From an uncultured Ruminococcus sp. (GTDB lineage: Bacteria; Bacillota; Clostridia; Oscillospirales; Acutalibacteraceae): DNA of 41,008 nt. The notes beneath the pieces were generated by a model, which worked only from the letters and a program-made list of their open reading frames with translations, was not told where the DNA came from and did not search any database. Positions 25,565 through 31,786 of the stretch are shown in pieces. Every line of letters starts with the position of its first letter. The first letter of the stretch is position 1. The stretch is taken from NCBI GenBank assembly GCA_900539465.1, contig UQCF01000018.1, forward strand, positions 1 to 41,008, given 5' to 3'. The position numbers and the translations under genes are program-made.

Positions 25565-25912
25565 TTAAGTATTTATTCCGAGGCTCACAGACAAAGCCTG
25601 ATTGACGCGCGTCATATCCTGCTCGTCAAGATTGCCCATCTTTTCTTTAAGCCTTTTCTTGTCAAGCGTTCTTACCTGCTCAAGCAAAACGATAGAGTCT
25701 TTTGCAAGTCCGCAGCCGTGAGCATTGACCTGAATATGAGTCGGCAGTTCCGTCTTAAATCGCCTGCTGGTTATCGCAGCCGCAATGACCGTGGGGCTGA
25801 ATTTGTTGCCGACATCGTTTTGCACTATCAAAACAGGTCTAACTCCGCCCTGCTCAGAGCCTATAACCGGGCTCAAATCGGCATAATAAATATCTCCCCG
25901 TTTTACTGTCAT
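25565..25912 (-). CDS. mazF: MazF/NdoA-type endoribonuclease, no visible antitoxin
   Basis: A 115-residue PemK/MazF-fold RNase that cuts single-stranded mRNA at short sequences. It starts MTVKRGDIYYADLSPVIGSEQGGVRPVLIVQND (given in parts: GDIYYADL, GSEQGGVRPVLI), with the conserved R25 and T48 (AAAITSR) that form the active site in the Bacillus enzyme, and LLEQVRTLDKKRL. Start: ATG 25912 behind GGAGAG; an earlier start at 25942 has no ribosome site. In Bacillus the antitoxin ndoAI lies directly upstream; here the 128 bp upstream hold no ORF longer than about ten codons. The upstream lipoprotein and nnr genes match the order seen in other Clostridia, minus alr and the antitoxin. Confidence 0.92.
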   Translation of the reverse strand: MTVKRGDIYYADLSPVIGSEQGGVRPVLIVQNDVGNKFSPTVIAAAITSRRFKTELPTHIQVNAHGCGLAKDSIVLLEQVRTLDKKRLKEKMGNLDEQDMTRVNQALSVSLGINT

Positions 25913-26040
25913 TTCTATCACTCTCCGTAATTTAATCAGCAAAATTATTTTTGCCGATTTGGGGCGGTTTTAAACATTTGATTCGGGGAAATCAAACATA
26001 CCCCGTATATAATATTCAGAAAAGTGATAAAACGGTTATT

Positions 26041-26517
26041 TTATTGCCGACCCGTGAAAGATATAACAGCATTTTTGCATTTAAAAGAAATTAAATTACC
26101 TCTGCTGTCTGCGGTAAAAACAGCGTCGTTACATTCATATTCATATATGCCGTCGCTCTTTTTTTGCAGAACTTCTCCTTCGGCGGACCTGAGTTCTTTT
26201 GAAAACTTATAAAAAACAAAGTCGTCCGGCAAATCCGAATAAGAATATTTAAGATCCGTTTCTGCAAAAGAACAGCTTATCTCATTGCCCGAACAGGCGA
26301 ATTTAAAGCCCTCCAGCTCCTGCGGAGACGAAACCGAGAATATAATTTTTTCGCCGTCCCACGCCGATGTTCCGCCGTATTGCACAGAGTTTGACTCGGC
26401 GGTAAACGAAGCGTTCAAAGACTCTTTGTTAATATATATTTCATCATGCCGATTTTTTGACGAACAGCCTGAAAGCAATAATATAAAAATAAGAGTTACG
26501 GCGGCAATTTTTCTCAA
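26041..26517 (-). CDS. Small lipoprotein, unknown function
   Basis: A 158-residue lipoprotein: N-terminal helix and lipobox LLLSGC (Cys near residue 18), then a soluble beta-rich domain. Family not recognised; position between nnr and mazF is where many Firmicutes keep a YdcC-like lipoprotein, and the repeated pattern of short beta strands with Y/F is compatible with a shortened LolA/YdcC-like fold (weak inference). Start is TTG at 26517 (TTG AGA AAA), with AAGGGCTG overlapping the nnr stop 5 bp before it, so expression is tied to nnr. Exposed on the outer face of the membrane. Confidence 0.7.
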   Translation of the reverse strand: MRKIAAVTLIFILLLSGCSSKNRHDEIYINKESLNASFTAESNSVQYGGTSAWDGEKIIFSVSSPQELEGFKFACSGNEISCSFAETDLKYSYSDLPDDFVFYKFSKELRSAEGEVLQKKSDGIYEYECNDAVFTADSRGNLISFKCKNAVISFTGRQ

Positions 26518-26522
26518 TAAAA

Positions 26523-28073
26523 TCAGCCCTTGTTTTCAAATTTTGAAAACAGCCTCGGCAAATAATCTATCATGGCAGACGGTGTAAGAGCGCGCATAGA
26601 GGTCTTTTTTGCAAGCTCATCGCCGCAAAGACCGTGAAGATACGCACCGCAAACTGCGGCGCTTTGTGCGCTCATACCCTGTGCGCAGAAAGAAGCTATC
26701 ATGCCCGCGAGCATATCTCCGCTGCCGCCTGTTGCCATGCCTGCGTTGCCTGTGGGGTTTATGCAAACGGCAGAATCCGGGCTAGCCACAACGGTATTGC
26801 AGCCTTTAAGTACTATAACTGCGCCGCTGAGAGAAGAAAAGGCGCGTGCCGTTTCAATTCTCTTTTTTTGAATTTCTGAAACAGAGAGCCCGGTAAGCCT
26901 TGCCATTTCACCGGGGTGCGGAGTAAGAATCACCTGCGCTTTGGCGGTTTTCAATATATTTATATTTTTGCTGAGCGCATTTATTCCGTCCGCGTCGATT
27001 ATAATCGGACATTCGGCATTTTCTATAACCGAGCAAACAATTTTTTCGGTGTTTTCGTTTACGCCTATTCCGCAGCCGATAACAACCGCCGAGCATTTTT
27101 CGAGAAAATCGAGTATGGGTTTTTCTGCTCCCGCGCCGAAAAATCCGCCGTCATCGTCAAGCGGCATCATCAAAGGCTCGGTGAGCTTCGGTGCTATTGC
27201 GCAATACGCGCTCTCGGGGAATGCGCAGGTCACAAGACCCGCACCGCTTTTAACCGCGGCTTCGGCACAAAGCACAGCCGCACCCTGCATTGTTTTGCTG
27301 CCGCATATGCACAGCACTCTGCCGAAATCGCCCTTGTTGGAGTCTGCCTCTCTTTGCGGCAAAGCGTCTTTAACAAATTTGTTGTCGGCAGACAAAAAAG
27401 CACAGCCGCCGTCAATTTCATAGCATTTATTCCCGAAGCCTATATTTATAACGAATACTTTTCCGCAATAATCGGAAGCCGGCTTTAAAACGTGAACGGG
27501 CTTTTTGCAGCTGACGGCAAGGGTATAATTCGCCGAAATATGAGCACCCGTTACTTTGCCGCTGTCGCCCTCAAGCCCGCTCGGAATATCCACCGAGATA
27601 ACCGTTTTGTTCATTGAGTTTATATCTTTCACAAGCTCTGCGGCAGCGCCCCTCATTTCTCCCTTGAAGCCGATACCGAAAATGCAGTCTATAATAACGT
27701 CGCTTGACATTATCATACCGAAGCTCTCGCCGGCGGAGCAACTCAAATCGCTTATTTCAACAGGCAAATCCTTTAAAAGCGAATACATCTCTGCCGCTTC
27801 CTCCGCTTTCGGTTCGCCGCAGACAAGCACCACGCCCACTCTGACTCCTTTTTTGCAAAGGCAGCGCGCAATCACGAATCCGTCGCCGCCGTTTTTGCCG
27901 TTTCCGCAAAGAACGCAAACCGACATATTCTTTTTATCTGCTCGGTTTATAATACCGTAAGCCTTTTCGGCACAGGCTTCGCCGGCATTTTCCATCATTT
28001 TTATATATGACATTCCTCCTTTGTTGGCGTTACGCTCTATCTCTCTCATTTGTTCGCAAGTATATATTCTCAT
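26523..28073 (-). CDS. nnr: Bifunctional NAD(P)HX epimerase/dehydratase
   Basis: Repairs hydrated NAD(P)H: the N-terminal YjeF_N half epimerises R-NAD(P)HX, the C-terminal ribokinase-like half dehydrates S-NAD(P)HX with ADP/ATP. The 516-residue protein shows VLCGNGKNGGDGFVIAR and VDIPSGLEGDSGKV in the N-half (about 1-215), and VLCICGSKTMQGAAVL, IDADGINALSK, LTPHPGEMARLTG, and PTGNAGMATGGSGDMLAGMI in the C-half. Start: ATG 28073 after AAGGAG; an upstream extension to 28118 crosses the promoter. It is the first gene of the nnr-lipoprotein-(mazF) group and is divergent from ireB. Confidence 0.93.
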   Translation of the reverse strand: MRIYTCEQMREIERNANKGGMSYIKMMENAGEACAEKAYGIINRADKKNMSVCVLCGNGKNGGDGFVIARCLCKKGVRVGVVLVCGEPKAEEAAEMYSLLKDLPVEISDLSCSAGESFGMIMSSDVIIDCIFGIGFKGEMRGAAAELVKDINSMNKTVISVDIPSGLEGDSGKVTGAHISANYTLAVSCKKPVHVLKPASDYCGKVFVINIGFGNKCYEIDGGCAFLSADNKFVKDALPQREADSNKGDFGRVLCICGSKTMQGAAVLCAEAAVKSGAGLVTCAFPESAYCAIAPKLTEPLMMPLDDDGGFFGAGAEKPILDFLEKCSAVVIGCGIGVNENTEKIVCSVIENAECPIIIDADGINALSKNINILKTAKAQVILTPHPGEMARLTGLSVSEIQKKRIETARAFSSLSGAVIVLKGCNTVVASPDSAVCINPTGNAGMATGGSGDMLAGMIASFCAQGMSAQSAAVCGAYLHGLCGDELAKKTSMRALTPSAMIDYLPRLFSKFENKG

Positions 28074-28108
28074 AAAAATCTCCTTTTGCAGATTTATATT
28101 CTTTAAAT

Positions 28109-28136
28109 ATTTTAACACATTTTAATGCAAAATCAA
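28109..28136 (-). promoter_or_regulatory. Promoter for nnr
   Basis: Minus strand TTGATT (28131-28136), 16-bp spacer, TAAAAT (28109-28114). Confidence 0.5.
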
Positions 28137-28178
28137 CGCAGAAGCACCGCACGGACATAAAAAAGTGCAAAATACCCC

Positions 28179-28207
28179 TTGTTAATTCTTTAAAAGTAGT
28201 TTATAAT
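28179..28207 (+). promoter_or_regulatory. Promoter for ireB
   Basis: TTGTTA (28179-28184), 17-bp spacer, TATAAT (28202-28207). Confidence 0.75.
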
Positions 28208-28236
28208 AACATATTGAGTAGACGGAGGTGTTTGCA

Positions 28237-28482
28237 ATGACTGACAAAACCATAAAATTTTCGATTAAAGAAGACCACGAAAACGAAATGCGAACCGCAT
28301 TACAATCGGTGTATAACGCTTTGAGCGAAAAGGGATACAACCCCATAAGTCAAATAGTGGGCTATCTTCTTTCAGAAGACCCGACATATATCACAACTTA
28401 TAACAACGCAAGAAGCATCATCAGAAAAATCGACCGCGATGAGTTGTTGCAGTCTCTTGTCAAAAACTATCTTGACTTATAA
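28237..28482 (+). CDS. ireB: IreB family regulatory phosphoprotein (UPF0297)
   Basis: IreB is a small dimeric protein phosphorylated by the PASTA kinase IreK/PrkC and represses cephalosporin resistance in Enterococcus. The 81-residue sequence follows the family throughout: KTIKFSI, VYNALSEKGYNPISQIVGYLLSEDPTYIT and NARSIIRKIDRDELL. Thr2 and Thr5 lie where the phosphorylated threonines of the Enterococcus protein lie (inference). Start: ATG 28237 after GGAGGTGTTTGCA; a GTG at 28228 overlaps that ribosome site. In most Firmicutes ruvX and yrzB follow; here a different small gene takes that place. Confidence 0.95.
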   Translation: MTDKTIKFSIKEDHENEMRTALQSVYNALSEKGYNPISQIVGYLLSEDPTYITTYNNARSIIRKIDRDELLQSLVKNYLDL

Positions 28483-28499
28483 TTCAGGGAGGTACCGTT

Positions 28500-28802
28500 T
28501 TGGCTAAGAAAAACGAAATAAAATTTTTAACATACAAGGGCAAACCTCTTGTTCGCAGCGGCAACACTATTTATTACGGCGATATGAACGATCCGTTTGT
28601 TATAATGCTTTCTATAACAAGCACAAAAGAATTTAAGGGCATGACGATAGCCGACCGTGTTGTTGTGCAGATGCTCAACACCGATCCGGATTGCAGACCG
28701 AGAGAGCGAATTGTTAAAAAGGCCGAAAAGAGAGGTCTTTACAACGCAATGGACATCGGTTCTATTTGGCTTCAGCGTGCACTTGAAAAGGGCAAAGCTT
28801 AA
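28500..28802 (+). CDS. Small conserved-type protein after ireB, unknown
   Basis: A 100-residue cytoplasmic protein that I cannot place in a characterised family. It starts MAKKNEIKFLTYKGKPLVRSG; a mixed alpha/beta make-up with the segments IYYGDMNDPFVIMLSI and KGMTIADRVVVQMLNTD, and a basic stretch RPRERIVKKAEKRGLY. Start is TTG at 28500, supported by AGGGAGGT seven bases upstream and by the reading frame. It follows ireB by 17 bp and a terminator comes right after, so it forms a two-gene unit with ireB. It is not RuvX: the length and the missing RNase H-like DxG motif exclude that. Confidence 0.85.
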   Translation: MAKKNEIKFLTYKGKPLVRSGNTIYYGDMNDPFVIMLSITSTKEFKGMTIADRVVVQMLNTDPDCRPRERIVKKAEKRGLYNAMDIGSIWLQRALEKGKA

Positions 28803-28818
28803 ATTTTAAAAAACAAAG

Positions 28819-28860
28819 ACAGGCAGAACAGCTATTTAACGCAATGTTCTGCCTGTTTTT
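28819..28860 (+). terminator. Terminator after the ireB unit
   Basis: Stem ACAGGCAGAACA (28819-28830) / TGTTCTGCCTGT (28845-28856), then a T-run which overlaps the stop codon of the convergent DUF47 gene. Confidence 0.9.
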
Positions 28861-29468
28861 TACATTTTAACTATTATATTGAGGAGTGTATCGGCAACCG
28901 TATCGCACTTTGTTGCCGCGCCGTTGAGGTGGTGGTACACTTCTTTATATTTTAAGATAATTCTGAAATCATCCGTCTCATAAAGATGTGCGAGCGCCGT
29001 ATGGTATGTTGTTGTGAACTCATTTTCGAGTTTTTTAACTTTAACGGCGTCAACGGTTGAGATGTCTTTATTATTCTCAAGGTTTGAAACAGCCGAGAGA
29101 AGATCGACAGTCATCATTCTGAGCATATCGCTCATTTTAAGCATTGTTTCATCGGGCGCGATTTTATAAAGCTTCATTTCCATTACGGTAGCCCATGCCG
29201 CGTCTATAACATCGTCAATATCGCTCGAAAGCCTGAAAAGGTCTTCTCTGTCAATAGGTGTGATAAAGGTTTTGTTTATTTCGGAGATAAGCAGTCTGCG
29301 CGCATTATCGCCGTCAACCTCAAAGTTCTTTATCGACTTGCTTAGCTCTTCGGTGGGTTCGTTGCAGAACTTGCAAAACTCCGCGATACCCTCCATGGTT
29401 ACCTTTGCCTGAGCCTCAAGCAAATCATAGAATCCTCTTTTTTGTTTTTTGCTTTTTTTGCCGAACAT
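28860..29468 (-). CDS. DUF47 / PhoU-like protein
   Basis: A 202-residue all-helical protein of the DUF47 (YkaA, PhoU-like) family: MFGKKSKKQKRGFYDLLEAQA at the start, EFCKFC, then FEVDGDNARRLLISEINKTFITPIDREDLFRLSSDIDDVID, which is the family hallmark with the metal-binding type DREDxxxLxxxxDDVxD pattern, and a helical C-half (KKLENEFTTTYHTALAHLYE, VYHHLNGAATKCDTVADTL). In other bacteria such genes sit next to Pit phosphate transporters and are thought to control them; no pit gene lies here. Start ATG 29468; a GTG three codons upstream is possible but less likely. It follows the lipoprotein gene by 34 bp. Confidence 0.9.
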   Translation of the reverse strand: MFGKKSKKQKRGFYDLLEAQAKVTMEGIAEFCKFCNEPTEELSKSIKNFEVDGDNARRLLISEINKTFITPIDREDLFRLSSDIDDVIDAAWATVMEMKLYKIAPDETMLKMSDMLRMMTVDLLSAVSNLENNKDISTVDAVKVKKLENEFTTTYHTALAHLYETDDFRIILKYKEVYHHLNGAATKCDTVADTLLNIIVKM

Positions 29469-29502
29469 ATAAACCACCCTTTCAGGTACATTGCTTTTAA
29501 AA

Positions 29503-29928
29503 TCAGCCGACTGCGCCTATTTTTTCCATTCTTTCGGTGAAATCCTTATCGCTCATTGCCGAACCGTCGGAGTAATAACTCCCCTGCTTTTCGCCCGAAA
29601 CGATATATCTTGCAACAAATCCGCCGTCTGCATCATAATAATTATAACCTATTACCTGTGCATAATCATCATAAATATATTCTTCGGTGAATTTTTTATC
29701 ACCGTCTTCGCCATAATAATCCATTTTGACGGTCAAGCCGTCATCGGTAAGATGTGCCACGTTTTCACCGTCGGCAGAGTCAATTTGAGTTGTTTTGACT
29801 GCCTCGCCGACCTTGGTTGTGGTCTGCAAAGGCTCGGTAGGAGTATCGCTTTTGTCTTTTGTGCCGCATGAAGTAAGAAGCACCGTGCAAATAAGCGCCG
29901 CGGCTATAATATATAAATACTTTTTCAT
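29503..29928 (-). CDS. Lipoprotein, unknown function
   Basis: A 141-residue exported lipoprotein: MKKYLYIIAAALICTVLLTSC with lipobox LLTSC (Cys near 21). A Thr/Ser-rich linker (DTPTEPLQTTT) leads to a domain with YYxxDG repeats (MDYYGEDGDKKFTEEYIYD, YNYYDADGGFVARY, YYSDG), which resemble the MORN/antitoxin-component YwqK-like hairpin repeats; that similarity is by eye. Start ATG 29928 after GTGGTGA; upstream Met at 29946 lies in the -10 box. First gene before DUF47, same promoter. Confidence 0.75.
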   Translation of the reverse strand: MKKYLYIIAAALICTVLLTSCGTKDKSDTPTEPLQTTTKVGEAVKTTQIDSADGENVAHLTDDGLTVKMDYYGEDGDKKFTEEYIYDDYAQVIGYNYYDADGGFVARYIVSGEKQGSYYSDGSAMSDKDFTERMEKIGAVG

Positions 29929-29945
29929 CGGTATCACCACTTGCA

Positions 29946-29974
29946 ATTATAGTATATCCGGCGGAATTTGTAAA
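29946..29974 (-). promoter_or_regulatory. Promoter for lipoprotein-DUF47 unit
   Basis: Minus strand TTTACA (29969-29974), 17-bp spacer, TATAAT (29946-29951). Confidence 0.75.
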
Positions 29975-30011
29975 GAATTAAAAGATAAAAAAGCTCTTGC
30001 AATTTCAAATA

Positions 30012-30046
30012 TTAAAAACCGCCGCAAGAAATTTTCCCGCGGCGGT
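30012..30046 (-). terminator. Terminator after the gene at 30072
   Basis: Minus-strand stem ACCGCCGC / GCGGCGGT with a 13-base loop, followed by TTTTTAATATTTG. Confidence 0.85.
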
Positions 30047-30071
30047 GCTTTTACCTCTGCGATTTATCAGT

Positions 30072-30614
30072 TTAATAAGGAACAATATAAAAATATATTT
30101 TATTCTCTTGAGGCGAAAGAAACACAAGTCTCTTTTCTTCATTATAATATTTATCGGAATAAAGAAATTTTTGGGTTTCAATAAAATTATTAAATTTTGC
30201 ATCGGCTTTTTCCCTAAGCTCTTGTTTCTCATACCTAAAATCATCGGTTTGCGGTATTTTTGAAGTAAGCGTCCAATCGTCATATTTTTTCAACAATTCG
30301 TCGTAATACTCTTCGGTTACGGTCAAATTTCCCGAACAATAATAGTCATCTACCCCTCCCAAAAATATATCGGTCGGAGTAAGATATACTTCGCAGTTTA
30401 CTGTTGATGATTTCAAATCATCATCAAGCGATACATATTGACCCAGAGTTTCCATATCTGATATTTCAATCGTTTTGCCCTCATATTGCGGGGCCAACCT
30501 CTCGCTTTCTTCTACTATATAAGTAACAACAAGATAAATACTAAGATAAAAAATTGCCACTAAAGAAAGTAAAGAAGCACAAACAATAATTATTATTTTT
30601 AATGCTTTCGGCAT
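30072..30614 (-). CDS. Membrane-anchored exported protein, unknown
   Basis: Family not recognised. The 180-residue product has one N-terminal membrane helix (about 4-30, KIIIIVCASLLSLVAIFYLSI), then an external domain rich in Asp, Glu and Tyr. Start: GTGAGGT touches ATG 30620, so ATG 30614, six bases on, is preferred. It follows the Ig-like protein by about 58 bp, ends at its own terminator and probably shares the promoter at 31618. Aromatic-rich, acidic composition fits an extracellular location in this genome. Confidence 0.7.
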   Translation of the reverse strand: MPKALKIIIIVCASLLSLVAIFYLSIYLVVTYIVEESERLAPQYEGKTIEISDMETLGQYVSLDDDLKSSTVNCEVYLTPTDIFLGGVDDYYCSGNLTVTEEYYDELLKKYDDWTLTSKIPQTDDFRYEKQELREKADAKFNNFIETQKFLYSDKYYNEEKRLVFLSPQENKIYFYIVPY

Positions 30615-30672
30615 AACCATACCTCACAAAAATCAATAGTTTTGTTAATATGTCGGTGCTGCAAACACGAGG

Positions 30673-31581
30673 TTATTCTTCGGCATAACCGACGACAAAT
30701 TGTTTTGAAATTGCCGCCTTTTCGGTATCACCTATATTATAAGGCAGGATAACGCGATAAGTTCCGCACTTCAGGTTATCTAATTCCGAAATATCAAAGA
30801 CAAGATCCAAGGCGGTGGGTGAAATTATTTTTGCACTGTCCCCCGGCAGAATTTTGACCGGAAATTTTTCCGTATAACTTTTCCATATATCCAAATCATA
30901 AATTGTATCTGTTTCGTCAAGCGAATACCATGTGCCGTTTATTTTCTTTTCGAGTTTAAACGGAGAACAAGAAATGTTTTGAGAAATATTGTTGTTTACT
31001 GTAAAGCCGAAATGCATATATTGTATTCCGACAAAATCTTCGTTTAAATTTATTGAAATATCTTCTGTATTCTTTAAACCGTTATAGGGGCTGATTTTGC
31101 TTTTGATATTTGATTTTTCGGATTTGCTTTTTTCTATATATGTTTTATTATAAACATCAAAATTGTAAACATATTTTTTTATTCCGTAATCGGCGACAAC
31201 AATATAAGAGCAATTTTCTGACTCATAAAGCGGTGACAAATAATAGCACCCGTCTTGCTTGTTATATGAAGCTTTCAACTTTTTATTTTCGTTGCCCAAA
31301 GTATTCGGTTCATATACGCGCAACGGTTTGCGCGAGGGTTTAAAGCTGATTTTGGCACTGGCGGGAACGGCAACGATTTTAAAATTATAATCAACAATAT
31401 CAGCCGATGCGTCGTATTCATCTTGCAATGTGTTATAAAAATAAAGCCCGGAGCATGTAAATTCTATTTTCTGATTTTCTGCCGTAATCACTGCCGCGTC
31501 ATCGGCATATTTATTACCCGCTATTATCAATACAGATAAAATAACTGCGGCAGAGACAATACAAACAACAATTTTTTTCAC
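30673..31581 (-). CDS. Exported protein with C-terminal Ig-like domain
   Basis: A 302-residue protein with N-terminal signal anchor (about 3-22, IVVCIVSAAVILSVLIIAG). The C-terminal ~120 residues look like a bacterial Ig-like domain of the Big_14 type: FVGIQYMHFGFTVNNN, then KLEKKINGTWYSLDE, KILPGDSAKI and LKCGTYRVILPY, the sequence of strands I recall for that family. The middle part is not recognised. Start: GTG at 31581 lies 8 bp behind GGAG; a GTG at 31590 overlaps the ribosome site. Located outside the membrane; partner unknown. It is the first gene of a short unit with 30072. Confidence 0.7.
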   Translation of the reverse strand: MKKIVVCIVSAAVILSVLIIAGNKYADDAAVITAENQKIEFTCSGLYFYNTLQDEYDASADIVDYNFKIVAVPASAKISFKPSRKPLRVYEPNTLGNENKKLKASYNKQDGCYYLSPLYESENCSYIVVADYGIKKYVYNFDVYNKTYIEKSKSEKSNIKSKISPYNGLKNTEDISINLNEDFVGIQYMHFGFTVNNNISQNISCSPFKLEKKINGTWYSLDETDTIYDLDIWKSYTEKFPVKILPGDSAKIISPTALDLVFDISELDNLKCGTYRVILPYNIGDTEKAAISKQFVVGYAEE

Positions 31582-31617
31582 ATTATTCACTCCAAACGCC
31601 CCAATTTAATCACTTTT

Positions 31618-31646
31618 ATAATATATTATAAAAATTTATATGTCAA
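31618..31646 (-). promoter_or_regulatory. Promoter for the Ig-like protein gene
   Basis: Minus strand TTGACA (31641-31646), 17-bp spacer, TATTAT (31618-31623). A second TTGACA lies at 31653-31658, 12 bp upstream. Confidence 0.75.
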
Positions 31647-31665
31647 TATTTATGTCAATTTACAG

Positions 31666-31698
31666 AATCCCCCGAAATCGTAACGAAATCGGGGGATT
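31666..31698 (-). terminator. Hairpin after the Cys-type hydrolase gene
   Basis: Stem AATCCCCCGA / TCGGGGGATT with 13-base loop. The T-run is weak on both strands. A second hairpin at 31745-31764 (TGCCGTAA with TTGCGGCA) followed on the minus strand by TTTTT lies nearer the gene stop, so termination probably involves both. Nothing else is seen in 31699-31786. Confidence 0.6.
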
Positions 31699-31786
31699 TG
31701 AAAAGCTTTAATATTATCGGCCTTTGAGTAAAAAGCAAATATGCTGCCGTAACCTGTTGCGGCACAAAACAAAATTATATCAATTA

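Noticed and set aside
25913..26040. A MazE/NdoAI antitoxin upstream of mazF
   Set aside because: The longest frame starting with ATG is about nine codons and has no ribosome site.
26916..27488. Long plus-strand ORF opposite nnr
   Set aside because: Shadow of the GC-richer nnr coding frame; no start signal.
28500..28802. RuvX (Holliday junction resolvase) by position after ireB
   Set aside because: The protein is too short and lacks the RNase H-like catalytic pattern of RuvX.
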